A stretch of 64,000 bases of DNA from Posidonia oceanica. Taxonomy: Eukaryota; Streptophyta; Magnoliopsida; Alismatales; Posidoniaceae. The translations under genes were made by a program, and so were the position numbers. The stretch lies in assembly GCA_037176725.1 (NCBI GenBank), contig JAZBRS010000026.1:105445501-105509500 (forward strand), in the 5' to 3' direction. Of this stretch, positions 1 through 10,914 are shown in pieces (within the stretch, counting starts at the first letter, position 1; each line of letters starts with the position of its first letter). The notes below the pieces were generated by a model. The model searched no databases. It was not told where the DNA came from and saw only the letters and a list, made by a program, of their open reading frames with translations.

Positions 1-2
1 TG

Positions 3-1133
3 GGCGATCTAGAGAGAGCACTTCGTCAAGTGCAAGGGTAGGACCGCCAGTCTTACCAGTTTCGCGACCTCTGTCACTTTCCTGAGGCCGCACTCCCTTC
101 GAAGTTCCACATCCCAGACTTCGATAAATATAATGGTAGAGGCTGCCCCATCTCACATCTGAAGGCATATTGCGGGAACCTTCCTCAGCTTCAGGCTGAT
201 GAAAGGCTTCTTATCCGCCTGTTCCAGAAGAGTTTGACCGGCCCTGCGCTCAGGTGGTTCACGTCCCTTGACACGGCTGCGGTTCAGACTTAGACTGGTC
301 TTTCTCGGGCTTTCCTTGAGCAATATGCTTTCAACCTCGACTTGATCCCCAAGAGGGAGGATCTCGTTGCCATCCGGCAGAGGCCCCAAGAGCCATTCGG
401 GGAGTATGTCGATCACTAGTGCTCCACAGCCGCCCAGGTCAGAGATAGACCCTCTGAGGAGGATTCTATCGAGATGATCATCAAAGGGGCGCTGCCAATG
501 ACTGGGACTCTACTTTGCATCCAGCACATCACTAGCTTTGCATCACTGATTAGGGCTGGCGCCTGCGTGGAAAGCTCACTGCAGAGTGCGCATTTCCCTG
601 CACTTTCTGCATTGGCTAGGCAGGCCAACAATACCAACAACCACCGCAGCAGCAACAACTCCACTTCCGACTGCTCCGAGCAGCACGCCGTCGCACGCGT
701 TGATCCTCCTAAAGTGCTTGCCTTTGCAGAAAGTCAGTCGGACCCTTTTCTGCTAGTGCATGCACCTATTTATGCACACACTGTCACCGTTGAGCCGGTG
801 CATCACGTCGCGCCAACTCAGCAAGGACAACAGCCTAGGCAGAGACGAGTCCGCCGCGCTAAGAGCGACTTCACCCCACTTGGTGAGCTGCTAAGTGCCG
901 TCTTTCCCCAAGTTGTGTCGCTTCTGAGGCTCCCGGAAACTCGCCCGCCACCAAATCCTCTTCCGATGTGGTACGATGCGAGCAAGTATTGCGATTACCA
1001 TCAAGCCACGAAGCATTCGATGGATAATTGCCTCACTCTCCGGGATGTCGTTCAGGACTTGATTGACAACGGGACCCTCGTCGTCAGTCCGCAGGAAGCT
1101 GCTCACACCTGCACTTGCACTTGCACATCCTAG
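3..1133 (+). pseudogene. Tat/Ogre-type gag, decayed, cut by the window start
   Basis: One reading frame can be followed from the window edge to the stop near 1133. It matches the gag of the minus-strand element at 25744-28118 segment by segment: a block with FPEAALPSKFHIPDFDKYNG, then LLIRLFQKSLTGPALRWF, then a zinc-knuckle-like CDYHQATKHSMDNC. Gag forms the capsid-like particle that packages the element RNA. Three in-frame TAG codons, near positions 39, 291 and 417, break the frame. At the second, and probably the third, the related copy has Trp, so single G-to-A changes would explain them. The last open stretch starts at the ATG at 474. No protease or pol follows, because the element is replaced by an LTR at 1621. 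The family call is firm; the copy is dead. Confidence 0.85.
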
Positions 1134-1620
1134 CATAGCTAGCCCTTCCTCTTCTGAGCCTGCGGGCTTCGAGGATGCCGGAACCTCGGGGGCTTACCCC
1201 AATCTTCTTTGAATCCAGCTCTGCCCCGGTGAGTCTGATCCTATCAGTGCAATCCCCTCTTCCTATCTCTCCCTGTTTGCTCGAGGGACACTCAGAGGCG
1301 CAACGGCAGAATCGACAGCAAGCCAAGTAGCAACACCATCCAAGTTAGCTTCTCCTCCAGCATCAATAGCCCTAGTGCTCCCCGCACTGCCAACAGTGGA
1401 TCTCGCTGACAGCATCAGCAGTGTAGGGGCAAACCCAGCACCTCCCTCTCGAGGTCGCTGATAGGTAAATCCCTCTTACCTCTCTTTTCTTTCCTGCACT
1501 GTCTTTTCTTTTCATTTTGTTTTTTTTTTGTGTTTTCTTGCCATCACAAAAAGCATAAAAATAGAAAAAAAAAAACCTAAAAACTTGCATTTCTTTTTCT
1601 GCACGCATTCATCAATCGGG
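1134..1620. other. Decayed gag-downstream sequence
   Basis: No open gene is visible. The first part may continue the gag-protease linker with many stops. From about 1490 it becomes T-rich and A-rich and resembles 5260-5460. There is no polypurine tract before the LTR at 1621 and no 5-bp duplication matching the bases after 5019, so this junction is not a simple insertion edge. Confidence 0.5.
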
Positions 1621-1841
1621 TGTAGACACCCCATTTTGACAGCCGGAAGTTGTTGGTTTTCTCCTGCAAGCTCGCGTGGACTCTAGAATGGCACTCTTTT
1701 TTAAACCAACCCATTTCTACCCCAAAACCAAGCCTAAAACCTTACCTAAATCCCAAGCCCTTGACCCAAGCCTTTTGCACCTTTTTTAACCCTTTTAAAG
1801 CCCAAGCCCAAGCCCATTACAGCCTTTTGCCTCCTGGGTTT

Positions 1842-4090
1842 GTTGTACGCTGGAATAGGCAGCGTCCAACGTTGGACGCCTCCTGCTCTAGCGTCCAACG
1901 GCTCGGTTGCAGCAGCGGCTGTTCCGCCACCTTTGGCTCACCGCCCGTCCACTCCACCACCTCCCTGCACTTACTACCTGTCCCCTCTTGCATTCCAAGC
2001 CATCCACTACCTTCCAAGGCTGAGTAACTCCATTTACTAGCAATCTTTTCCTCCTCAGCCGATTTCCCGCTCTCTCTTCTCCTCATTGCCATCCGCCGTT
2101 GATTCCCCTGCCACCCGTGTCTCCGGCGCTGCCCTCTGACCTGCCCTGCCACCCTCCTACCATCCTCGTGGCCTCAACACACCCAGAAGCCCTGCCAATT
2201 CCTGCCCAAGCCGCTGCCATTTGCAGTAGAACTCGTGCAATCCATACACAAAACCAATGCCAAACAGCCATCTTCCTCTGAACACACAGACCAGCACAGC
2301 CCTCCTCTCTGTAATTCACCACCTCCAGAGCGTAGTGAAAACTTCCACCTCCACTCCGGACCCTTCGCCGACCTCTCCTGTGCCTCCAGCTAGCCGCGCG
2401 AACTCGCTGGAGTCAGCCTGTTGCCCAATTCCGCAGCGCCGGCCAAGGAGTGCAAACAGCCGTTTCAAGCTGCGACGAGGTAAGTTCTCTATCCCTGTAG
2501 CTCATGCATGATAGGTTGAATGTTTCCATGTGCTTTCCATGCATCATTGCATAGCACATACCCCCCCATTGCTTGGTTTTCCGGCGATAAGGAGGAGGAG
2601 GTGGGTGGAGCATTCCACCCGCCTATTCTTGGCACCAAGCATACCACCATGCTTGTTGTCAATCACTCTTGCTTATTAACAAGCTTTCTTGAAGTTTTGG
2701 ATCCATTTGGCCACGATTCGTGGCCAGAAGGATGTTCAGTGTGTTGGACGCCCAAGCTGGTGCGTGCAACGTTGGACGCGGCAGTAGCCAGCGTCCAACA
2801 CCCTGCTTTGTTTGCCTTTGCCCTTGCTTTGCCATGCTTTGCTATTGCCTGTTTCTTTTTGTAAATCCTTACTGCATGCCTTCTTTACATGTCTTCTGAT
2901 GCTATACCATGCTTACTTCTTTGTTTGGATTCAGGCTTGAATCTTTTTTGCATCCTTTAGGCCTATTTGCAATCTGCCTGTGTTGGACGCCTGGGTGAGC
3001 TACGTCCAACGTTGGACGCTGGTTCATCTAGCGTCCAACATGTTTGCTTGTTCTTATTTGCTGCCATGCTTGTATCCTGCCTCTTTTTGCTATTTATTCA
3101 TAATCCATGCTTGCTTAGAGATGCCTGGCCTCTATGGCAACCATGCTTAGACTTCCTAATGCCCTCTTAAGTTGCATGCCTTTTTTCTTGGACTTTTTAT
3201 CCTTTACTCTTATGCATGTTCTTCCTCTCTTACTTCTCATGGATTATATGCTTGCTATGAATGTTTCTTCTTGCTCTAGCATGTCATCAGTATGTTTGCA
3301 TGCATGTTAGTGGGGTTTAGAGCTGAGCTCCCCCTTAGTGCAGGTAAGTTTGCATGCTGCAGTCGTTGGACACCAAAGGCTTCAGCGTCCAACGTTGGAC
3401 GCTGCTGTCTCCAACGTCTAACGGCCCTGCTCCTCTGTTTTGTTTTTTTAGCTCACATAATGCTTTGATCTCTCTTCTTACTTGATTTCTGCATTTATAT
3501 GCCTGCTTAGCTTCCTTTGCAATTGCTCCTCAGTTCTATAGATCATATGCCTTTTTAAGCATGTTTTTGTGTGTTTGTGCCTCCCAAGGCGTTGAACGCT
3601 GCTGTTCCAGGCGTCCAACATTGGACACTGGCTCAGCTCGCGTCCAACGTCCTGGTTGAGCCTCTGGCCTAGCACATGCTGCAGGTATTGTTCTCTTGGT
3701 TTCTTTTGCCTCTCATGCTTGTATGCTTAGTCAATGCTTGTCTCCAGTAGCCCTAATGCATGTTTCCATATTTTATTTGTCCTCTGTATGCTTGCTTGCT
3801 TTGCTGTCCCTTCTGACCTGTGTTGGACACCAGTCTCTCTGGCGTCTAACGTTGGACGCCATACTCTCGAGCGTCCAACACCCTGCTTGCTTTGGTTCTT
3901 GATCTTAGCTTGCCCCTTGCTCTGAATCTGCTTCTGTTTGGCTCTCATGTTAGCCCTGCATGTCATGCACCCATTTAGCTGCATTTCTGCATCTGCATTG
4001 CATCTATGTAGCTAGAATGCATCGTTTTTCAAAAGTTGCATGCTGTCTGCCTCGAGCAGGTGTTGGACGCCAACAATGGTAGCGTCCAAC
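1842..4090. repeat. Seven GTTGGACGC/GCGTCCAAC hairpin clusters in LTR 1
   Basis: Clusters lie at 1842-1899, 2743-2799, 2982-3039, 3364-3422, 3591-3648, 3822-3879 and 4062-4090. Each full cluster reads GTTGGACGC, about 10-12 bases, GCGTCCAAC, GTTGGACGC, about 10-12 bases, GCGTCCAAC. That is two hairpins back to back with an 18-bp palindrome in the middle. The last cluster has one hairpin. Spacers differ freely while the arms are kept with few changes. Confidence 0.9.
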
Positions 4091-4134
4091 ACTTGCGATT
4101 GGTTAAGCACAGTTTTAAAATGCTGATTTTGCTT

Positions 4135-4400
4135 TGTTCGCTGTTTTCCGCGTTTTATTGCTTCTTATGCCTATTGCCACCCCCATGCATGCTACCTGGT
4201 CCCCGTTTTGTTTTTCTCCTCGCTTTCGCCTTGTTTTTCGTGCTCCTGCATGGTTTTTTGTGCCTTTGCATTGTTTTCCATGCCTTTGCATCGCTTTCCG
4301 CGCTTTCACCCCATTTTCCGTGCTTTCGCACCATTTTCCTCGCTTTCGCACCGTTTTCCATGCCCGCTTTGGTTTATTCCTTGCATGTCGTTTGCATTGC
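4135..4400 (+). repeat. Minisatellite of TTTTCCnTGCTTTCGCACC units
   Basis: Roughly 20-bp units repeat about twelve times with variation. Read in reverse they match the CGCAAAACGGTGCAAGAAA units in the minus-strand LTRs at 9470, 18649 and 30150. The same internal minisatellite is therefore inherited by both LTR groups. Long frames across it are repeat artefacts. Confidence 0.8.
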
Positions 4401-5024
4401 CTAGTTTTCCGCGTCGTTTTGTTTTATCGCCTGCATTTGCACTAGGGCCATGATGCTTACTGCCTAGGAGTTCTCACGAACCAGGGTTTGCCCAGTCCGG
4501 AACACTAGCAGCGCTGCTGAGCACATAGATAGCACGTTTATTTTCCATGCATGTTAAGCAGACATTCATTGCATTTAGGCATTATGCTAGCTTCTTCCTG
4601 CATTAGCGCGCGAGATTGCCTAAGAAAGACCGACTCTCGGACGTATCGGGGGTGCCTAACACCTTCCCCGTGCGTAACAGGAGTCCTTGCCCTTTCTCTT
4701 GGCCCGCATCGACCTTACCTTCATCCTAGGCACGAGTCATAGCATAGCATCGCATTGTGTCGCATTGCATCCCTTTGCCCCCTCTTCGCATCCGGTTTTG
4801 CATGTCTTTTCATGCATTACCCTCAGTTTTCCCTGTCTCCCAACTTAATAGACCTGGTGGCGACTTCAATTTGTCTTATCATTTCTTTTTCTTCTTTTGC
4901 CAGCGTTTCCGAGTCGAGTTTCTTCCCTCGGATCCTGCTGCATATAGTGAGCCTATTTTGATCGTTGCACACGAGCTTTTGGCATCGTGCATGGACAATC
5001 AGAATTCAGGATTACTACATCAAG

Positions 5025-5166
5025 CTGATACCCCTAACTATTCGGCGATAGGTCCGTTAACCTATCATTGCTGGGCTGGCAGCCCTAACTACTCGACGAT
5101 AATTCTGTCAACTTATCATTCGGGCTGATATCCCTAACTATTCGGCGATAAGTCCGTCAACTTATC
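5025..5166 (+). repeat. Two-hairpin 3' UTR repeat, three modules
   Basis: Each module is GGGCTGGCAGCCC (or GGGCTGATATCCC), then TAACTACTCGAC or TAACTATTCGGC, then a hairpin. The hairpins are GATAGGTCCGTTAACCTATC at 5047-5066, a degraded one at 5098-5117, and GATAAGTCCGTCAACTTATC at 5147-5166. The change from AGG/CCT to AAG/CTT keeps the stem paired. Confidence 0.85.
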
Positions 5167-6602
5167 ACCTGCACATATCGATCGCTTTGCATGCATATCC
5201 AGCATCTTGCACATATCTATCATCATGCATTGTCATTTATCGCATGTACATATCTTTTCTTGCATCATGTAAAGCATAAAGCCAAAAAAATTAAGAAAAT
5301 AAAAAACAGCAATAATATTTTCTTCGCCTTCCTGTTGGTTTTCCCTTTTATGTTTTCCTAAACAAAATCATAAAAATACAAAACCAATGCAAAACCCAAA
5401 AACATGTTTGTCCTTTCCCCTACTAAAATATACAAAACCCACAAACAATTGTATAATCAGAAACCGGCTTTGGACAAACAAGCAGCGCCTAGAGGATGTC
5501 AGGCAACGACAGTCCTAGGCAGGTCTCACCCGAGCAGCGCCATCTCTTGCATGTGGCTACAGAGTGAGACTGGAGCAGAATAGAGCGTCTCGCGGAGCTC
5601 AAAGCTCCCAAAGCGAGATCCACCTTAACCAGAGAGTCCACCAGACATGGATAGGACCAAAGTAGAGCAGAGCATAGCCAGAGGCTGTCTACACATTGCA
5701 GAGGCTGAGGGTGTACGCCGATCAACCGAACTCTCAACGCCTCATCCGGGACTGTTACCCCAAGATGGCGAAGACATGCATATCCAAAAGAATAGAGGTC
5801 ATGTGAGCAAAAGAAATGTGACAACATGATATGCATGCTAAGAATAAAAGAAATATGCAAAAAGAAGTCGAAGAAAGAAGGCGCTCATGAGTGGAGTGAC
5901 TCAGACGAGCATCGAAGCCCCCTCAGCTTTCAACTCCAAGCGCCACACTGGCAACTGCACGGGATGCCTTATCAGGAGGACCTGGCCCCACCCTCCAAGC
6001 GCTGCAGCATGCTCCAATCCCCAATGCAGACAACCCTACCTCCAGGCAAGATGCAACTCCAGTCACTCATGAGGGGAAAAGAAAGATCTATTCTGTGAGC
6101 GTCAAAAGTGGTAGTCGGTCCCCGAAGAATTGAGACAGAGGCTAAGAAGCTGCATTCAACGCTTCTGCTACCCTGCAGCCAAAGGCTATACTCTGCAAAG
6201 CCACGGCCTCATCCCAAGCTAAGAGTGAGAAAGAGCGCCACCGACCACAACTCAGAATGGCGTCGCTCGAGGATCGAGATCTCCTGAGTCAGGAATTGCA
6301 GAAACACCCTCAAGGCACAGCTGCTTTGAGTCCAAAGCCACCAAAGCATGCATGCTGTAATGTATCTTTATTTTCCCTTCTCCTTGTTTTCGAAAATCGG
6401 AGCCAAGGACGAGCACTTTTGCCTGCCTCGCTCAGAGGCTCCGCGCTTTTCAAATTTTGCCGCCCACCGCGTTGGGCAGGTCCGTGATGACTAGCATGTA
6501 CCTCGATTGTCACCTCGTAACGCCACGAAGCATGCCCGCGCTAAGACCATTGCACGCCTGTCACAATGGGTTCCTGTTTCCTTTCTGCATCATTCTGCAT
6601 CT
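5167..6602. other. Decayed internal sequence of the outer element
   Basis: No gene is supported. It contains CAT-rich sequence, an A-rich stretch at 5270-5460, and stretches at 5474-6340 that look like old coding DNA but match no family I can name. The stretch at 6350-6480 (AAAATCGGAGCCAAGGACGAG) is of the kind seen downstream of pol in Tat elements. It is probably the decayed post-pol region of the outer plus-strand element. Confidence 0.4.
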
Positions 6603-6852
6603 GGGCTGGCAGCCCTAACTGCTCGACGATGGGTCCGTCAACCTATCATTTTATCATGCCATCATTTCTGCATCCGGGCTGGCAGCCCTAACTGCTCGAC
6701 GATGGATCCGTTAACCTATCACTCTGCATTCATCTACATCGGGCTGGTAGCCCTAACTGTTCAGTTGGCGCCCGCTAAAATGTCATCCCGCATATCCGCA
6801 CTGCATTCGGGCTGATATCCCCAACTATTCGGCAATAAGTCCGTTAACTTAT
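6603..6852 (+). repeat. Two-hairpin 3' UTR repeat, second group
   Basis: GGGCTGGCAGCCC occurs at 6603-6615 and 6676-6688, and GGGCTGGTAGCCC at 6743-6755. Second hairpins are GATGGGTCCGTCAACCTATC (6628-6647), GATGGATCCGTTAACCTATC (6701-6720) and AATAAGTCCGTTAACTTATC (6833-6852). The third unit lacks its second hairpin. Confidence 0.8.
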
Positions 6853-6929
6853 CACCCTGCATTTGCATTATTCCATTGCATCCCCCACCGTCCTTGCATT
6901 TTGCACGGTGAGCCCTTACGTCCATTTCA

Positions 6930-7335
6930 CTGCATTCGGGCTGGTAGCCGTAACTACTCGACTGACAAACCCATTAGTGTTGTCTCCACCTTGCATTTTG
7001 ATGCCATGGGTGCTTCGGCTGTGCCGTGGTATCGTTCACCGATACCAAGGGCATCTTTATTTAGCTCCCCATGGTATCCCATTTCCATCTACATTTGGGC
7101 TGACATCCCGAACTATTATGGGAGCGTCTACGGACCTCTGCCACACCTTCGGGTATGGTATTCCCATTGCATTCGTGGTTACAAGCTATCCCACTTGTAA
7201 TCACCCCTCTTGCCTGACAGACTTGCTGGCCTGTCACCATCCGCGGGCTGATAGCCCCAACTATCCGGTGATGAGTTCGTTAACTCCTCGCGGGCTGATA
7301 GCCCTAACTATCCGGCGATAGGTCCGTCAACCTAT
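6930..7335 (+). repeat. Two-hairpin 3' UTR repeat, third group
   Basis: Degraded modules near 6938 and 7094 are followed by two good ones. The first has GGGCTGATAGCCC at 7245 with GATGAGTTCGTTAACTCCTC at 7269-7288. The second has GGGCTGATAGCCC near 7291 with GATAGGTCCGTCAACCTATC at 7316-7335. Confidence 0.75.
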
Positions 7336-8744
7336 CACCCATCTCATCTTAGTGTAATAGCATTTTGTTGCATGGCATTAGCATTTCATCATCACCCGGA
7401 CATCGCGCGACCAGGATCGTTTTCCCGATTTTACGTGCCCGACGTTCCATTATTTGTACACTGCATTCCACAGCATTCGCATTGCATAGCATCATATAGC
7501 TTCTTTGTATGCCTTGTAGAGTCAGTCCTAGTATTGCATCTCATCATTACACCGACATTGCGTGCTTAGGATCCGAACCCCTGGTTCGCGTTTTGCTTAA
7601 GGTAACATCTTCGGCACCCGCAAGACTTTCGTAGCTTGCCAGCTTTGGATGGCACCTGCAGTAATGCGCGGCCTTGGGATCGCTTTCTCGGTTCCGCGTG
7701 CCCGGCGTTCCGCTGCATATCCTGCATCCCACTGCATAACATCTCATGCATTGCACCCTTATTGCGTTGCCACTCCTCTATGGTCCTTACACCAACTTCC
7801 GCATTCCGCTTTCCCAGGCATTTCGTACCCGCCACCACATGCACATCCCCTGCTTTACTTTTAGCATCTTTACTTTCTACTTTACTCCATGCGCTTGCAT
7901 TACCATTCGTCTACAGCCGAGCTTTGTGAATGGCACTTCCATCGCCTGGCCTACTTGCATTGGCCAGCGACAGCATTGCATTGCATTTCCACTTTTCCGC
8001 GTGCATGCACCATCTTGCTTTCCCCTAGAGGAGTACAACGCAGTAAGCATTAGCGTAAGCATACCATTTGCATCAGCACAGCATTCTAGTGTTTGCATTC
8101 ATCTGCATTTGCATTCACCTTCCTGCATTGCCTAGGACATCCTTTGCATTGCATTGCCCCTTCTGCCTCTTCTGCCTGCTTGCCGCCCCGACTGGAGGCA
8201 AGCATTTTCTCCTTCTCGTGACCTCACGAGCTCCTGCTTGTTTCGCTTGTCCCAAACGGACAAGGACCCTTCGTCTCCCCCAGACTAGCAGCCAACCTAC
8301 CCGAGTGGCAAGCGCATTAGCCCTTCCGGAGCCGCTTTTGAGCAAGTTTGGACAAGCAACCAACTTGTCGCATTGCATCGTAGAACCTTCCTGCTTTCCC
8401 TCGCTTCAGCATGCATCACACTGCACTGCCCTAGCATCCCCTACTTGGTGGCTGCATTTGCAGCACCGGCACTCACAGCATCAGCATTAGCAGCATTAGC
8501 ATTAGCAAGCACTCACAAGCATAGCAAGCACTCACAACAAGCATTAGAATCTGCAAGCATAGCAAGCACCCATAGCATCAGCATCAGCATTAGCACCAGC
8601 ACTCACCATGCATCAGCATAGCACCTCCCCATGCATAGCACCCGCACATGCACACTAGTTCATATTGGTTCAACATCAGCATTCGCATCGCACACCAGTT
8701 ATGCATTAGCATCTACACTAACATTTGCACTAACTTCTGCATTA
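7336..8744. repeat. CATTGCA/AGCATT-rich low-complexity 3' UTR
   Basis: No coding potential is supported. The stretch is dominated by irregular GCATT, GCATC and AGCA words, densest at 8460-8740. The matching end of this region, on the far side of the giant insertion, is 35305-35479. Together they form the 3' UTR of the outer plus-strand element. Confidence 0.6.
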
Positions 8745-8749
8745 GCATG
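8745..8749. repeat. Target-site duplication GCATG, left copy
   Basis: GCATG directly precedes the LTR end at 8750 and matches 35300-35304, directly after the other LTR end. The target is rich in GCAT words, so the match alone is weak. The continuity of the outer element across the insertion supports it. Confidence 0.8.
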
Positions 8750-9465
8750 TGTAGTAATCCCAGTGTTCAGATCGTCTATGCACACTGCCAAAGCTCGTGT
8801 GCACCGATCAGAATTAGGTCCACTATTAGCGGCTGTGTCCGAGAAGGAAGACTTAACTCGAAAACACTTAAAATAGGGAAAAAAGGAAAGAAAAGAAGAA
8901 GATAAGACAATTCAGAGTCGCCACCGTGTCTATTAAGTCGGAAGACAAGGAAAATCAGGGAAATGCGTGAATAAACACACAAAACCAAGCAAGAGATGCA
9001 ATGCAAGGCAATGCAAAAGAAAAGAGATGCAAATGAATGCAAATGATATGACTCATGCCTAGGATAAGGGCAATATGGTCATTACGGGCCAAAAGACCGG
9101 GCAAGGACTCCTGTTACGTGTGGGGAAGGTGTTAGGCACCCCTGTCACACCTGAGAATCGGTCTTTCTAGGCTTACACTCGCATACGCAGGGAAATGCAG
9201 ATTTTGAATGCCTAAGTGTCATGAATGCCTAATTAAATGCTCAAAGGTATGCTCTAAGTGATGGAATGCGATGCAAGGAATTAAACGTGCAATCTAAGCG
9301 CTCAACAACGCTGTCTATATTTCGAACCGGGCGAACCCTGGTTCATGAGAACTCCAGGCAGTAAGCATCACTGCTCTACATGCAAATGCAGGCGATAAAA
9401 CAAAACATCGGTAAAACCAGACAATGCAGGCGACATGCAAGAGAAAACAACGTTAAACACACAAA

Positions 9466-9625
9466 ACGGTGCGAGAAATGGAAGGTCGGCATGCAAAACG
9501 GTCTAAGAAACAAGATCAGCATGCAAAACAGTGCCAAAAGCAAAGCGAGCATGCAAAATAGTGCAAGAAACAAGGCAAGCACGTAAAACGGTGCAAAAGA
9601 CAAAGCAAGCACGCAAAAGCCAAAG
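9466..9625 (-). repeat. Short CGCAAAACGGTGCAAGAAA minisatellite
   Basis: About five degraded units of roughly 30 bp lie here. The 5' LTR at 30150-30350 has about six units, and the solo LTR at 18649-19606 has about 32. The array is the main length-variable part of these LTRs. Confidence 0.8.
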
Positions 9626-10550
9626 CAAGCGAAATAAGTCATCGATAAAGCCATGCAGATGCAGATGCAAAGGGGGAGAGCAAGAGAAGCAAGGAGAGGC
9701 AAACAGTGTGAGTGTGAGAACAAACACTGTTTAAGGACCACACAATGTAGGTGTGAAGACCTACAAGGGAGAAAGGAAGCAAGTGGAGGGATTACCACTG
9801 TTCTGTGACTGTTTCCCACCAAAGTGTCCCACGATGTATCTCGCACGCTGCCAAAAGCTCGCGGTGCAATCAAATCGTGGAAAAGGGGGAAGAAAGTCGC
9901 AGTTAGTAGTGAATCTAGGGGAAACACAACCCAAAGATGCCAAGAGTATGCGAAAAGGGAAGATAGAGTTGATAGATAAGAAGAGGGAATCCTAATCTAC
10001 ATGCTCGAGAAAGCGCAAGGCGAAAACAATGCATGCAGTGCAGATGATGTGCAAAAATGTTGTGCAGGAGTTCAGGAGGACTTACCTTGGATATCTGAAG
10101 CCTGATCTGAGAAGTGCTTGGTCTGCATTGAAGTTCGCTCCACCGGGGTTGTCCAGGTAACTTAGTTGTGAAGATCCGGCGGTCCGATCAGAAGATGTGC
10201 AGGCTTCAAGGCAGAAGGACCAAGAACAGGGGAGAAGAAGGGATCTAAGTGTAAAAGAGGTCCTAGGGGTGTGTAAAATAGGTCCTCCCACATACATGGG
10301 AGCTAGGAGTTCTTAAGTGTGTGCAGAGATGCTAAATGCAATGATGCATGGGTGCAATGCATGCAAAAATGCAAAAAAAAGACCTATATGCAGTGTTTTA
10401 GAAAAGTTAAGGACCTATATGCAAGTTTTTGAAAAGTTGAGTACCTAAATGCAAAGATTTTGAAAAGTTAAGGACTTATATGCAATATTTTTGAAAAGTT
10501 GAGGGTCTGGATGCAATTAAAACAAAATACAGGGTCTGAAATGCAATTTT

Positions 10551-10914
10551 ATAAGGTACAATATGCTTTTAAATGAGTTCTGTAAACATGCAGAGGACTA
10601 ATGTGCAATTTTGAAACATATAGGGGCTAAAATGCAATTTTATAAGGTAAAATATGCTTTTAAATGAGTTCTGTAAACATGCAGAGGACTAATGTGCAAT
10701 TTTGAAACATGTAGGGGCTAAAATGCAATTTTATAAGGAAAAATTTGCTCTTAAATGAATTCTGTAAACATGCAGAGGACTAATGTGCAATTTTGAAACA
10801 TGCAGGGGCTAAAATGCAATTTTATAAGGAAAAATATGCTCTTAAATGAATTCTGTAAACATGTAGAGGACTAATGTGTAATTTTGAAACATGTAGGGGC
10901 TAAAATGCAATTTT
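10551..10914 (-). repeat. 91-bp tandem repeat, four units
   Basis: The words ATAAGGTA and ATAAGGAA recur at 10551, 10642, 10733, 10824 and 10915, an exact 91-bp period. Units carry GAGGACTAATGTGCAATTTT and TAGGGGCTAAAATGCAA. The same array sits in the 5' LTR at 31277-31640. Confidence 0.9.

Larger units (their letters stand above)
1621..5019 (+). mobile_element. Plus-strand LTR 1 (Tat/Ogre type, 3.4 kb)
   Basis: It begins TGTAGACACCCCATTTTGAC, as do the LTRs at 35493 and 52937, and ends GGATTACTACA, like the outer ends of the minus-strand LTRs at 8750, 17945 and 29445. Its last 300 bases (CACGAGCTTTTGGCATCG and upstream) also match those LTR ends in reverse. It carries seven hairpin clusters and a short minisatellite. 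There is no polypurine tract on the left and no primer-binding site on the right, and the flanking 5 bp differ (TCGGG and TCAAG). It probably pairs with the 3' LTR fragment at 35493. Confidence 0.8.

Noticed and set aside
4858..4868. GGTGGCGACTTC as a primer-binding site inside LTR 1
   Set aside because: It lies about 150 bp before the LTR end, and the match stops after TGGCGACT.
6736..6745. TACA followed by TCGGG as an alternative LTR 1 end with a TCGGG duplication (1616-1620)
   Set aside because: TCGGG is part of the recurring GGGCTGGTAGCC module, and the GGATTACTACA end at 5019 matches three other LTRs.
5025..7335. CRISPR-like appearance of spaced short repeats
   Set aside because: Units and spacers vary in length, the DNA is plant nuclear, and the repeats fit a retroelement 3' UTR.
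9376..9927. 183-codon minus-strand frame, also at 30069-30653
   Set aside because: It overlaps the minisatellite and the end of the LTR. The hydrophobic CFLALFC-like repeats are translation artefacts, not membrane segments.
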